The notes under the pieces were generated by a model, which was not told the DNA's origin, ran no database searches, and saw nothing but the letters and a program-made list of their open reading frames with translations. Source: Vibrio fujianensis (GTDB lineage: Bacteria > Pseudomonadota > Gammaproteobacteria > Enterobacterales > Vibrionaceae). Taken from it: 38,132 nt of DNA. Where the stretch lies: the NCBI RefSeq assembly GCF_002749895.1, contig NZ_NBUS01000038.1, positions 133,913-172,044 of the forward strand. Reading direction: 5' to 3'. Of the stretch, positions 1 to 8,331 are shown in pieces (the stretch's first letter is position 1; the number at the start of each line of letters is the position of its first letter). Both the position numbers and the translations under genes were made by a program.

Positions 1-844
1 GATGATCTTGTCCGACTAAGAGCGTGCGTTTTGATGAACCATTGTTATTTTCTGAAATTAATTTAGTGATACCATTATTGGGTAATCTAAACATGGCATA
101 ACTGTGTAAATAGCCTTGCTGTATAATGGGGGCTCCCATCCATGCGTAGGGTTGCCCATCTTCAGCGATAAAATCGGATAGCACCACCGGCGTGTAATCT
201 TCATTGATTTTGCGATTTTCGCTAATAAGCTGCTCTAAACGTTGAAAGGTTTTTCCTAGGTTTGAGTCTTTATAGCGTCCACTGAGCAGGTTAGTACCAT
301 AGTTGTCATATTTATAGATGGAGTAGACCACGTTGCCATTGAGATCGACCAGTAATATATCGTCAAAATCGGATCGTTTTAGCAGCTCAAGATAAGCTGA
401 ATGATAACGTTTATGCAATAAACGGTAGCGCTCACTGCCGACATAACTACTGGATTTAGGCAGTACGGAGGTTTTAATTTGATCGCCAGAGCCAAGAATA
501 TAACGTTGTTGTGCATGCTGCCGGGCTTGCTCAATATTATCGCCTAATCGCTGAAAGGCATTGACTAAACCATAAAAACGACCGCCACTGGCATATGCCA
601 ACTCAGAACGGACAAACCCCATCACTTCTGATTCTTTAGCGTTAAGGTAATCAATGACTTGCTGTTGCTTAGTGTCACGTAATGAGACGAGGTGAGAGGT
701 GCTTTGCTCTTGTAAGTCTTTACTGTGAGAATGAAGAAAAAACAGTGCTGTCAGTGTGAGAGGGGTGAGACTGAGCACTAAAAAAGCCAACATCAGCGTA
801 TTTTGCAGACGTTTGAATTTTTGTTTTCGATTGAACCTAAACAT
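1..844 (-). CDS. Membrane sensor protein, N-terminal part (signal-transduction family), truncated by window edge
   Basis: An open frame begins at an ATG at 844-842 (MFRFNRKQKFKRLQNTLMLA) and runs 281 codons without a stop to the left edge, so the C-terminal part is missing. A basic N-terminus is followed by one hydrophobic segment at about residues 17-36. A long hydrophilic, probably periplasmic region follows, with a helical start (Q-rich, containing VIDYLNAKESEV) and a Cache-like pattern (DDILLVDLNGNVVYSIYK near residue 145). This layout is typical of Vibrio hybrid histidine kinases and chemoreceptors. By remembered synteny the V. cholerae gene next to rsmC (VC0622) is a hybrid histidine kinase, but the output domain is outside the window, so the class is inference. 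No strong Shine-Dalgarno sequence is visible before the ATG. Confidence 0.7.
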   Translation of the reverse strand, partial: MFRFNRKQKFKRLQNTLMLAFLVLSLTPLTLTALFFLHSHSKDLQEQSTSHLVSLRDTKQQQVIDYLNAKESEVMGFVRSELAYASGGRFYGLVNAFQRLGDNIEQARQHAQQRYILGSGDQIKTSVLPKSSSYVGSERYRLLHKRYHSAYLELLKRSDFDDILLVDLNGNVVYSIYKYDNYGTNLLSGRYKDSNLGKTFQRLEQLISENRKINEDYTPVVLSDFIAEDGQPYAWMGAPIIQQGYLHSYAMFRLPNNGITKLISENNNGSSKRTLLVGQDH

Positions 845-1042
845 GGATAAAACGTTACTTGTAGTGATACTCACGATGAACAGAGCCTTTGTGAGAAAAT
901 AGAATTAAGGGATAGAGAAAGTAACGAAATTAACGAGTTTTTTTACTTTGACAAGTAAGTTACCCTGAAAGCGTGGACATGGACGCAATTTTCTCGTCCA
1001 AGCGGCTATTGCCGTTAAAATTGGTCAATAACCGCCCATCGA
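845..1042. promoter_or_regulatory. Intergenic region with a candidate promoter for the sensor gene and two inverted repeats
   Basis: On the minus strand a candidate sigma-70 pair, TTGTCA (954-949) and TAATTT (932-927) with a 16-bp spacer, points into the sensor gene. Just downstream of the rsmC stop lie two dyads. GCGGCTATTG (1002-1011) pairs with CAATAACCGC (1026-1035), with one G-U pair in the RNA. GGACG/CGTCC surrounds an AT-rich loop near 981-999. Neither is followed by a clear T-run, so they may end or protect the rsmC transcript rather than act as a textbook terminator. Confidence 0.35.
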
Positions 1043-2065
1043 TTACTTGCTGGCATGGTAAATCGAAAATTTACTGGTCTTACTGAGTGTCTCACAATGA
1101 CCAAATGCCTGTTCGATAATAGGGGGATATTTAAGAAAACTGTTAGCAACTAAAAATAACTGCCCTGAACGAGTGAGGTAATTGGGAGCAGAGTGCAATA
1201 ACGTCTCGGTGACCTGATAACTGGTCTCTAAGCCAGAATGAAACGGCGGGTTACTGACAATCACATCGTAATTGGTCGCCGTATCTGAATAAATGTCAGA
1301 AGCAAACACACGCCCTGAAAGCCCATTGGCGGCTAACGTTGCCTGACTAGAGCAGATGGCAAGGGCGTTGATGTCACACATCTCTAACTCAATTTTCGGG
1401 TTGAGCATTGCCATAACACATCCAATAACCCCAGCACCACAGCCAAAATCAAGTACTTTACCTTGTAGATAGGGGAGAGTATCAAGCAGCAATTGACTAC
1501 CTAAATCAAATTCACCATGGCTAAATACGCCGGGGAGACTACGGATGGTTAACTCATGCTGCTGGTATTGCACCGAATAAGATTTAAACCAATCTGTTAG
1601 AGCAAAATCAGCCACTGTTTCGCGGCATTCTCCCCAATAAAATGAGCAGCGTCTTGCTGAATCATATTTTTTGATCGATCCGTAAGGTTTGAACATTTTT
1701 TCAATGCTTTTCACCCCAGATCGGTTTTCACCGATGACGATGACTTCACAAGGTGAAGGAAGCTTAGCTAAGAGCATCGCTAAGAGGTATTGAGCTTCGA
1801 GCTTCGCTTTAGGCCAATAGATGACAAGCAGATCGGCATCGAGATTTTCGGTTAATTCTGCACCAAAATAACAATTTACAGCAGACGATTGCTGTAATTG
1901 GCGGTAATAACCATAGTGCGTGGTAAAAACCGCAACGGATAAGCAGTGTTTCGCCAGTAGTAAAGGAAAGCCATCTTCTATTTCTCCAGCAATCAGTACT
2001 TTTTTGCCAGAAAAATAAGGCAGTTGACGCTCAGCGATTTGACTTGGCGCGGTGTAGTGAGACAT
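1043..2065 (-). CDS. rsmC: 16S rRNA (guanine1207-N2)-methyltransferase RsmC
   Basis: The enzyme uses SAM to methylate G1207 of 16S rRNA in the 30S subunit. The 340 residues match the usual family length: a degenerate methyltransferase-like N-terminal half (1-160) and a catalytic C-terminal half. The SAM-binding glycine motif VLDFGCGAG is at 204-212 and the substrate motif SNPPFHSG at 271-278. The start is placed at the ATG at 2065-2063 ([14 protein letters not shown]), which fits Vibrio RsmC. The same frame is open 10 codons further up to a TTG at 2095, but those residues are not part of the family. It lies 65 bp downstream of the AI-2E-family gene on the same strand, so the two may be co-transcribed. 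Confidence 0.95.
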   Translation of the reverse strand: MSHYTAPSQIAERQLPYFSGKKVLIAGEIEDGFPLLLAKHCLSVAVFTTHYGYYRQLQQSSAVNCYFGAELTENLDADLLVIYWPKAKLEAQYLLAMLLAKLPSPCEVIVIGENRSGVKSIEKMFKPYGSIKKYDSARRCSFYWGECRETVADFALTDWFKSYSVQYQQHELTIRSLPGVFSHGEFDLGSQLLLDTLPYLQGKVLDFGCGAGVIGCVMAMLNPKIELEMCDINALAICSSQATLAANGLSGRVFASDIYSDTATNYDVIVSNPPFHSGLETSYQVTETLLHSAPNYLTRSGQLFLVANSFLKYPPIIEQAFGHCETLSKTSKFSIYHASK

Positions 2066-2130
2066 AACAAACTCAAGAGCAAATTCAGGGGCCAAGATTT
2101 TCGCACAATTGCCTCTTGGCTTGAAGGAGT

Positions 2131-3216
2131 TTAACTATTGTCTTGTCGATTTAAAAAGGGTTGGAACTCTTCTTCATAAAGGTTAAATAGCACCATCGTA
2201 ATGGCAAAAATTAACGGGCCATAAATCAAGCCAATGAATCCAAACAGTTGCAACCCTCCTAATAACGAGAAAAAAATCATTAAGGTGTTCATCCCAGCAC
2301 TTCCTTGCATGAGGAATGGGCGCAGTAAATTATCGATAGAGCCAACAACGGCGATGCTCCATATCAATAAGAAAACCATCCAAGTCATATCACCTATAAT
2401 AAAAAGGTAAAGAGTGGCAGGAACCCAAATCAACGCTGTACCGACCACTGGAATAAAAGAAGCAAAGCCCATCATCGTCCCCCAAAATAGACCAGGAAAA
2501 CCGGCCAGCCACATACCGAACCCACCGGCGACCCCTTGGGCAATAGCGGTTAGAAATGAGCCCATGACTGCAGATTTAGAAACTTGTTCAATTTCATTGA
2601 GTAAGCGGTCTTCTTGGCTACGTGATAATGGCACGATATGGCGGATCGCGAGAATGATTTTATCGTGATCGCGCAGGAGGAAAAATAAAACAAACAGCAT
2701 CAAAAAGAAGTTGACTAAAAAGCTGGTTGCATCGCCTAAAACTTTGGCACTGAGGGAAACGAGATCGCTAGCAAATGTCGTGGCTAATTGTGCGGTTTTT
2801 TGTGCTATCTGTTGCGGGGTTATTTCATGAAAGGGCAGGTAATCATTCGCTAATGCTAATCCTTTTTTCACCCAAGGATAAGACAATACGGTTTGAATTC
2901 CTCCTTCTGTGCCCCATTGATAGAGGTTTTGAGAAAACTTCGCACCTTGTTGGATCATCGCGGTAAATACCAGTAATAATGGAAGGACAATGATAAAGAC
3001 CAGAATAATGCATGACAAAAGCGCAACTATATTTTTATGAGTCGGAAGTTTAGTTTCTAGCTTTTGATGAATCGGGAACATCAGCAAGGATATGATAAAA
3101 GCCATGATGATGGCGTTGATATAAGGTTTGAGTAATAAATAGCAACTTAGGGCCGCGACAAGCAGTGCAGCAATCAGCACCCAATGGTTTGAGTTCAACT
3201 TTAGTTTATCTGGCAC
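2131..3216 (-). CDS. AI-2E family (UPF0118/PerM-like) membrane transporter
   Basis: This is a 361-residue polytopic inner-membrane protein. Hydrophobic segments lie near residues 12-29, 32-48, 63-88, 163-181, 215-240, 243-262, 266-290 and 310-345. Family hallmarks are visible: RDHDK after the fourth segment (182-186), [11 protein letters not shown] (254-264), DNLLRP (295-300) and [10 protein letters not shown] (326-335). Members have been linked to autoinducer-2 export or sodium/proton exchange, but the substrate of this one cannot be read from sequence. The start is a GTG at 3216-3214 preceded by AAAGGGAA, a good Shine-Dalgarno sequence. It diverges from the small Cys-rich gene. Confidence 0.88.
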   Translation of the reverse strand: MPDKLKLNSNHWVLIAALLVAALSCYLLLKPYINAIIMAFIISLLMFPIHQKLETKLPTHKNIVALLSCIILVFIIVLPLLLVFTAMIQQGAKFSQNLYQWGTEGGIQTVLSYPWVKKGLALANDYLPFHEITPQQIAQKTAQLATTFASDLVSLSAKVLGDATSFLVNFFLMLFVLFFLLRDHDKIILAIRHIVPLSRSQEDRLLNEIEQVSKSAVMGSFLTAIAQGVAGGFGMWLAGFPGLFWGTMMGFASFIPVVGTALIWVPATLYLFIIGDMTWMVFLLIWSIAVVGSIDNLLRPFLMQGSAGMNTLMIFFSLLGGLQLFGFIGLIYGPLIFAITMVLFNLYEEEFQPFLNRQDNS

Positions 3217-3356
3217 AATCCGATTCCCTTTGTTAGATGATTCATGGCGCGGCTCGTGAAGGTGGGTTGATTTTAAAGCTTAAAACAGCCTGCCGATTCT
3301 TCACGGTTCGGTATATAATGAACGCAATTGAGTTGACGGGCAATGGGGAGATAAAA

Positions 3357-3476
3357 ATGGGCTGCTGTGATAAAGAGTCTTGCTGTACACCGAAAAAATC
3401 GTTTTTCCAGCGAGTGCCTTGGTTAATGATGATACTCGTTATTTTGGCGGTATTGGTGGTGATCTATTGGCAGTAA
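3357..3476 (+). CDS. Small Cys-rich single-pass membrane protein, 39 aa, function unknown
   Basis: I do not recognise the family. The ATG at 3357 follows a good ribosome site (GGGGAGATAAAA). The peptide begins MGCCDKESCCTPKK, with a CC-X4-CC cluster, then a basic patch (KKSFFQR). One hydrophobic helix follows (WLMMILVILAVLVVIYW), ending one residue before the stop. The expected topology has the Cys cluster in the cytoplasm and the C-terminus at the outer face. A perfect TATAAT at 3314-3319, with a poor -35, would give a leader of about 30 nt. The frame is open upstream to 3237, but that part has no ribosome site and covers the promoter. A strong terminator follows at 3494. The paired cysteines suggest metal or thiol binding, which is inference. 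Confidence 0.7.
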   Translation: MGCCDKESCCTPKKSFFQRVPWLMMILVILAVLVVIYWQ

Positions 3477-3493
3477 TTGACAGGCATTCACTC

Positions 3494-3527
3494 CCCCAAA
3501 AGGCTGCTTTGCAGCCTTTTGGGGTTT
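3494..3527. terminator. Bidirectional terminator between the small membrane gene and hemL
   Basis: A perfect 14-bp stem has arms CCCCAAAAGGCTGC (3494-3507) and GCAGCCTTTTGGGG (3511-3524) with loop TTT, followed by TTTAA. It lies between convergent genes. Confidence 0.85.
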
Positions 3528-3559
3528 AACGCTTATGCTTGGGTTTAACGCTTATGCTT
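3522..3559. repeat. 19-bp perfect tandem duplication spanning the hemL stop codon
   Basis: The unit GGGTTTAACGCTTATGCTT occurs at 3522-3540 and again at 3541-3559. The second copy contains the last hemL codon and stop (minus-strand TAA at 3554-3552). The first copy overlaps the foot of the terminator stem. The hemL protein is unaffected. Confidence 0.95.
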
Positions 3560-4844
3560 CTTGTGCTAATTGAGCAAAGCTGCGGTCTGCCGCTTCTAGT
3601 GTGGCTTCAATTTCTTTACTGCCATGCGCTAAAGAGGTAAAGCTGGCTTCAAATGCAGAAGGTGCTAGATAGACACCATAGCCCAGCATCAAATGGAAGA
3701 AGCGTTTGAAACGAGCCACATCACATTTAACCACCTCTTCGTAACAAGTGACTTGAGGTTGATCGGTGAAGAAGAAGCCAAACATGCCTCCTGCTTGATT
3801 GACTACCAAAGGAATACCATGCTTGTCAGCCAAAAATTTTAAACCTTCGGCCAATTGTTTGGTTTTATAGGCTAGGCGTTTTTCATTGCCTTCTTCTTTT
3901 AATAGTGACAGGCAAGCGTAGCCAGCCGCCATAGCGATCGGATTACCCGATAAGGTTCCGGCTTGGTAAACAGGCCCTGTTGGCGCGATGTACTGCATCA
4001 CTTCCTTACGGCCACCAAAGGCACCGACTGGCATCCCGCCGCCAATGACTTTGCCCAAGGTTGTTAGGTCGGGTTTAATATTGTAATGGGCTTGTGCTCC
4101 GCCGAGTGCGACACGAAACCCTGTCATTACTTCATCAAAAATCAGTAGCGCTCCTTCTTGGTCACAAATATCGCGAAGTCCTTCATGGAAACCGGCTACA
4201 GGCGGAATACAGTTCATATTGCCAGCGACGGGTTCGACGATAATGCAGGCGATTTCTCCAGGGTTCGCCGCAAATAGCTGGCGTACCGATTCTAAGTCAT
4301 TAAAACGTGCAGTTAGGGTATATTTAGCAAAGTCAGCGGGAACACCAGGAGAGCTTGGTTGGCCAAGCGTCAGTGCTCCTGAGCCTGCTTTTACTAGCAA
4401 ACTGTCTGCATGTCCATGATAGCAGCCTTCAAATTTGATGATTTTATCTCGCCCGGTATAGCCACGTGCAAGGCGAATAGCACTCATTGTAGCTTCAGTT
4501 CCAGAGTTAACCATCCGGAGTTGCTCCATTGATGGAACCAGTTCAGACACCAACTCTGCCATCGCGATTTCCATTTCAGTTGGCGCACCAAAACTTAAGC
4601 CTCGCTGCGCTGCATCGATGACGGCTTCTCTGATCACCGCATGGTTATGGCCAAGAATCATCGGGCCCCATGAGCCAACATAATCAATATAAGCTTTTCC
4701 ATCGGCATCAAAAATCAGAGCGCCATCGGCACGGTCAATAAAAATAGGCGAACCGCCAACACCGCTGAATGCTCGAACGGGAGAGTTCACCCCGCCAGGG
4801 ATTTTTGTTTGTGCCTTTTGGTAAAGATCTTCTGATTTGGTCAT
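3552..4844 (-). CDS. hemL: Glutamate-1-semialdehyde 2,1-aminomutase HemL
   Basis: This PLP enzyme converts glutamate-1-semialdehyde to 5-aminolevulinate, the last step of the C5 route to heme. The 430 residues match the family length. Visible motifs are the substrate/PLP loop [16 protein letters not shown] (113-128), FDEVMTGFR (236-244) and the PLP lysine in [17 protein letters not shown] (K265). The start is the ATG at 4844-4842 ([20 protein letters not shown]) behind AAAGAGGAAG. The frame happens to be open a further 81 codons upstream, but that stretch is low-similarity and covers the promoter region. It diverges from erpA, an Fe-S delivery protein. Confidence 0.97.
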   Translation of the reverse strand: MTKSEDLYQKAQTKIPGGVNSPVRAFSGVGGSPIFIDRADGALIFDADGKAYIDYVGSWGPMILGHNHAVIREAVIDAAQRGLSFGAPTEMEIAMAELVSELVPSMEQLRMVNSGTEATMSAIRLARGYTGRDKIIKFEGCYHGHADSLLVKAGSGALTLGQPSSPGVPADFAKYTLTARFNDLESVRQLFAANPGEIACIIVEPVAGNMNCIPPVAGFHEGLRDICDQEGALLIFDEVMTGFRVALGGAQAHYNIKPDLTTLGKVIGGGMPVGAFGGRKEVMQYIAPTGPVYQAGTLSGNPIAMAAGYACLSLLKEEGNEKRLAYKTKQLAEGLKFLADKHGIPLVVNQAGGMFGFFFTDQPQVTCYEEVVKCDVARFKRFFHLMLGYGVYLAPSAFEASFTSLAHGSKEIEATLEAADRSFAQLAQEA

Positions 4845-5101
4845 TGATACTTCCTCTTTATGATTGCTCGACCTATTGCGCTGTGCATTGTACGCTGATG
4901 AAGCAAGAGGTGAAATTATTTCGCTTATTTCTGAGAGCGAAGACTTAGCATCAGAAGGTAGAACGGCATCTTTTTTTGTGTGGCGAGTTTCAGATAGGTT
5001 TAAGTATGGATTTCTCTGCCTTTTGCGCAAATAAAGGTAAAATAGACTAACCAAGATTCGTATAATGGTATCAATGGATGATTTCATTGCCGTTGCGGTT
5101 A

Positions 5102-5126
5102 ATACTTGAACGAATTAGTCGGGTAT
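5102..5126 (+). promoter_or_regulatory. IscR type-1-like operator upstream of erpA
   Basis: The 25-bp site reads ATACTTGA, ACGAATT, AGTCGGGTAT. Against the remembered E. coli type-1 consensus (ATA-S-YY-GACT-R-WWW-Y-AGTC-RR-S-TAT) only two positions differ, both in the left GACT. It covers the -35 and most of the spacer of the erpA promoter, the geometry expected for repression by [2Fe-2S]-IscR. IscR control of erpA is known in E. coli; binding here is inference. Confidence 0.7.
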
Positions 5127-5134
5127 TAGATAAT
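5106..5134 (+). promoter_or_regulatory. erpA sigma-70 promoter
   Basis: The -35 TTGAAC (5106-5111), a 17-bp spacer and -10 GATAAT (5129-5134) predict a start near 5141 and a leader of about 60 nt. Confidence 0.7.
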
Positions 5135-5202
5135 CTAGCCAACAGAAAAATAATGATGCTCATAGATCACAGATGAGTATGGAACGAGTGAGAGAGGTCG
5201 TT

Positions 5203-5544
5203 GTGAGCGAAGCCAATATCCCATTATCCTTTTCGGATGCCGCTGCAAAACGTGTGCGGGCTTTAATTGCCGAAGAAGAAAATCCAGAGCTAAAATTACG
5301 TGTTTATATTACTGGGGGCGGGTGTAGCGGCTTCCAGTATGGTTTTACTTTTGATGAAAAAGTTAATGAAGGTGATACCACGATTGAGAATAGTGGCGTC
5401 ACACTGGTGGTGGATCCGATGAGTTTACAGTACTTAATTGGTGGTGTGGTGGATTATACCGAGGGCTTGGAAGGTTCACGCTTTTTTGTCAATAATCCAA
5501 ATGCCACTACTACTTGTGGTTGTGGTGCCTCCTTTAGCGTGTAG
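5203..5544 (+). CDS. erpA: Iron-sulfur cluster insertion protein ErpA
   Basis: ErpA is an A-type carrier that delivers Fe-S clusters to apoproteins such as IspG and respiratory enzymes. The 113-residue protein has the three invariant cluster cysteines: C41 in [11 protein letters not shown], and C105 and C107 in [12 protein letters not shown]. The start is the GTG at 5203 ([15 protein letters not shown]), preceded by GAGAGG. This matches the family N-terminus. An in-frame ATG at 5173 would add 10 residues but has no ribosome site. The gene is monocistronic, with its own IscR-covered promoter and a strong terminator. Confidence 0.96.
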   Translation: MSEANIPLSFSDAAAKRVRALIAEEENPELKLRVYITGGGCSGFQYGFTFDEKVNEGDTTIENSGVTLVVDPMSLQYLIGGVVDYTEGLEGSRFFVNNPNATTTCGCGASFSV

Positions 5545-5569
5545 CCGGTTGCGACCAGCGAATCGAAGT

Positions 5570-5605
5570 AAAAAGCCCTTGTTGTATCGAGCAAGGGCTT
5601 TTTTT
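5570..5605. terminator. Bidirectional terminator, erpA / shyC
   Basis: AAAAAGCCCTTG (5570-5581) pairs with CAAGGGCTTTTT (5592-5603), followed by more T. The A-tract on the left arm gives a T-run on the other strand, serving the convergent M23 gene. Confidence 0.9.
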
Positions 5606-5627
5606 ATAGCTCAGAGTTTATCAACCT

Positions 5628-6920
5628 TTACGGGGTGGCGTATAGCAGTTGACTATAACGATGCAGGGTATCCAAGTGAAGTTTGGCTTGAGTAATAAAG
5701 CTTGCTTTATTTTTTCCAGTCAATGACTTTGCTTGAGGTAAATCGACAGTGCGTGGATCTTTATGCACACCATGGACTAAAAATTCGTAATGTAAATGGG
5801 GCCCCGTGACACGACCTGTTCCTCCCAATCTACCGATGACCTGTCCTTGCTTAACTCTTTGGCCGGTTTTCACTGTCCGACGAGTTAAATGCAGATATTT
5901 GGTGAGATAGGTATTACTGTGGCGGATAAAAACATAATTTCCATTGAATTGGTTATAGCTCGATTTTTCGACAACTCCATCCCCAGCGGCCCAAATAGGC
6001 GTGCCGACAGGGGCGACATAATCGGTGCCACGGTGGGCTTTTAACTGTCCAGTTACCGGATGGAGGCGACGAGGATTAAAGTTAGATGAGACACGGCGAA
6101 AATCGAGTGGTGAACGCAAAAAGGCTTTTTTCATTGCCCGTCCATGTTCATCAAAATACTGGCCAGTTCGATCATCTAAAATAGCTGTAAATGTTGTACC
6201 TTGATTGGTAAAAATGGCGGCAATGATCTGACCGCGTCCAATCACTTCACCTTCAACCACCTTTTCTTGGAAAAGTAATTGGAAGGTATCTCCCGCTCGA
6301 ATATCCAAAGCAAAATCGATATCCCAACCAAAAATTCCCGCCAACTCCATAATTTGGTTAGCGGTTAGTCCTGCTGCATTGCCGGCATTCCAAAAATTCG
6401 ATTGAATTTCTGCTTGAGCGTAGTTGTATTGATAAAAGACCTCTTTTTTATCCATTTTGGATGAAAAACCAGACTCTGTGCGGGTGATATCAAAAGTCTC
6501 ATAAGCACTGATTCGGCGTTTTAGTTGAATCAGTTGATTTTGCTCATCAAAGCCAAATTGTAGTTCATCGCCTGGACGTAGTCGGCTCAACTGCTGATCA
6601 ATGATCTGACTACTTGAGGTCAGTTCATATAAAAGACGAGGAGACAAACCAATACGTTGAAACAGTATCGCGGCACTTTCTCCAGCCTTTACGTGGTAGG
6701 TTTCCCAGCGCAATAGCGTGGAGGGCAAAATAGTATGGCCAGGTGAGAGGGCTTCACTATTGATCGTTAATGGATAATGCCGGCCAATTTGCAGGCGTTC
6801 AGGGTGGTTTCTCAATGCTTCCGGATCTGGGAGAAAAAATAGCGCAATAACAATTAACGCACTAAAAAAGGCAATAAATGCCCGATGAACCCAGGGAAGA
6901 CGAGCAAAAAGTGCTAGCAT
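5628..6920 (-). CDS. shyC: M23-family peptidoglycan DD-endopeptidase, ShyC-type
   Basis: This is a predicted zinc endopeptidase that cleaves peptide crosslinks in the wall during growth. The 430 residues comprise an N-terminal membrane anchor (about 13-30), a LysM/OapA-like segment (YHVKAGESAAILFQRIGLS, 75-93), a Csd3-like middle domain and the LytM/M23 domain (about 290-390). Zinc and catalytic residues are intact: H296 and D300 in HRGTDY, H344 in YLHL, and H375-x-H377 in PHLHYEF. V. cholerae has three such enzymes (ShyA, ShyB, ShyC). ShyC is membrane-anchored and, as I recall, encoded next to tyrS, so the symbol rests on synteny. The ATG at 6920 has only a weak ribosome site (ACGAG). Confidence 0.88.
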   Translation of the reverse strand: MLALFARLPWVHRAFIAFFSALIVIALFFLPDPEALRNHPERLQIGRHYPLTINSEALSPGHTILPSTLLRWETYHVKAGESAAILFQRIGLSPRLLYELTSSSQIIDQQLSRLRPGDELQFGFDEQNQLIQLKRRISAYETFDITRTESGFSSKMDKKEVFYQYNYAQAEIQSNFWNAGNAAGLTANQIMELAGIFGWDIDFALDIRAGDTFQLLFQEKVVEGEVIGRGQIIAAIFTNQGTTFTAILDDRTGQYFDEHGRAMKKAFLRSPLDFRRVSSNFNPRRLHPVTGQLKAHRGTDYVAPVGTPIWAAGDGVVEKSSYNQFNGNYVFIRHSNTYLTKYLHLTRRTVKTGQRVKQGQVIGRLGGTGRVTGPHLHYEFLVHGVHKDPRTVDLPQAKSLTGKNKASFITQAKLHLDTLHRYSQLLYATP

Positions 6921-7050
6921 ACTCGTGTTCGTTCAATCATTAATAATAAAAATAGCCAGTTGATTAGTCTAACTGGTTTCAAAAGTCATCGCTATTCAAG
7001 TAATATGTCAAACTATTAAATTTTTGCCAAATCTGTGGGAGTGAACAAGA

Positions 7051-8238
7051 ATGGCGAGTATTGAAGCTGCTTTAGCGGAGATTAAGCGTGGTGTTGAAGA
7101 ACTAATTCCAGAAGAGGAGTTGGTGGCAAAACTAAAAGAAGGTCGCCCTTTACGTATTAAATTAGGAGCCGATCCAACAGCGCCAGATATTCATTTAGGC
7201 CATACTGTAATTCTTAATAAGTTGCGCACTTTCCAAGATTTAGGCCATGACGTTACTTTCTTAATTGGCGACTTTACGGGCATGGTCGGTGACCCAACAG
7301 GAAAAAACACCACACGGCCACCACTAACGCGTGAAGATGTGCTGCGTAATGCCGAAACTTATAAGCAGCAAGTGTTTAAAATTCTCGATCCAGCGAAAAC
7401 CAAAATTCAATTTAACTCAGAATGGTTATCTGAATTAGGAGCGGAAGGGATGATCCGTTTGGCTGCCCATCAAACGGTTGCTCGTATGCTTGAGCGTGAT
7501 GACTTTAAAAAACGCTATGCAGGTGGTCAGCCAATTGCTATCCATGAATTTATGTATCCGTTATTACAAGGGTATGATTCAGTAGCGATGGAAACCGATG
7601 TCGAGTTGGGGGGAACCGACCAGAAGTTTAACTTACTGATGGGGCGTGAATTACAAAAAGCTAACGGTCAAAAACCCCAAGTCGTGTTGATGATGCCTTT
7701 ATTGGTTGGGTTGGATGGCGAGAAAAAAATGTCTAAATCGGCCAATAACTATATTGGTGTAAGTGAAGCGCCGAGCGAAATGTTTGGTAAGATCATGTCG
7801 ATTTCAGACGATCTGATGTGGAGCTACTACGAACTACTGTCTTTCCGCCCACTCGCTGAACTCGAGCAGTTTAAGGTTGATGTGGCGAAGGGTAAAAATC
7901 CACGTGACATTAAAATTTTATTGGCCAAAGAGATCATTGCCCGTTTTCACTCCGCAGCCGATGCAGATGCCGCCGAGCAGGAGTTCATTAACCGTTTCCA
8001 AAAAGGCGCTTTGCCCGATGAAATGCCAGAATTTACTTTTGAAAAAGGCATTGCTATTGCGAACTTATTGAAAGAGGCAGGGCTGGTCGCTTCAACCTCT
8101 GATGCGATGCGCATGATTAAACAAGGCGCAGCCAAGCAAGATGGTAAAAAGCTCGAAGATGCCAAACAGACAGCGCAAACCGGTACTTATGTTTATCAAG
8201 TTGGTAAGCGTAAATTTGCTCGCGTCACGATTTTATAA
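7051..8238 (+). CDS. tyrS: Tyrosyl-tRNA synthetase
   Basis: This class I synthetase charges tRNA-Tyr. The 395 residues contain the HIGH-equivalent HLGH at 48-51, the tyrosine pocket with GGTDQKFN at 187-194, KMSKS at 226-230 and a C-terminal S4-like RNA-binding domain (about 330-395). The length and motif spacing fit the shorter, TyrZ-like lineage rather than the 424-residue E. coli TyrS. The ATG follows GGGAGTGAACAAGA. The stop codon sits in a 19-bp tandem duplication. It diverges from the M23 gene and converges on dacB. Confidence 0.96.
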   Translation: MASIEAALAEIKRGVEELIPEEELVAKLKEGRPLRIKLGADPTAPDIHLGHTVILNKLRTFQDLGHDVTFLIGDFTGMVGDPTGKNTTRPPLTREDVLRNAETYKQQVFKILDPAKTKIQFNSEWLSELGAEGMIRLAAHQTVARMLERDDFKKRYAGGQPIAIHEFMYPLLQGYDSVAMETDVELGGTDQKFNLLMGRELQKANGQKPQVVLMMPLLVGLDGEKKMSKSANNYIGVSEAPSEMFGKIMSISDDLMWSYYELLSFRPLAELEQFKVDVAKGKNPRDIKILLAKEIIARFHSAADADAAEQEFINRFQKGALPDEMPEFTFEKGIAIANLLKEAGLVASTSDAMRMIKQGAAKQDGKKLEDAKQTAQTGTYVYQVGKRKFARVTIL

Positions 8239-8264
8239 ATAAATAACGATTTTATAAATGAATA
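8227..8264. repeat. 19-bp tandem duplication spanning the tyrS stop codon
   Basis: ACGATTTTATAAATAAATA (8227-8245) is followed directly by ACGATTTTATAAATGAATA (8246-8264), 18 of 19 identical. The first copy encodes the last two full codons and the stop; the second copy carries a duplicate of them in untranslated sequence. Confidence 0.93.
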
Positions 8265-8302
8265 ACAGTGGGAAGGAGTAAACACCTGACCGCAGCATGA
8301 TA

Positions 8303-8331
8303 ACAAAAGCGCATCATTGCGCTTTTGTTTT
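8303..8331. terminator. Bidirectional terminator overlapping the dacB 3' end
   Basis: ACAAAAGCGC (8303-8312) pairs with GCGCTTTTGT (8319-8328) around ATCATT, then TTT. The right arm encodes the last residues of dacB and the loop holds its TGA stop. It serves convergent tyrS and dacB. Confidence 0.85.

Larger units (their letters stand above)
4845..5202. promoter_or_regulatory. Divergent hemL/erpA intergenic region (358 bp)
   Basis: The region holds the erpA promoter and IscR-like operator described separately. On the minus strand, TACAAT about 50 bp before the hemL ATG is a possible -10, but no good -35 accompanies it. Although an 81-codon frame is open in phase with hemL, I see no gene here. 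Confidence 0.5.

Noticed and set aside
4845-5087. 81-codon in-frame extension of hemL upstream
   Set aside because: The hemL ATG at 4844 has a strong ribosome site and matches the family start. The extension is Ser/Lys-rich, lacks family similarity and covers the intergenic promoter region.
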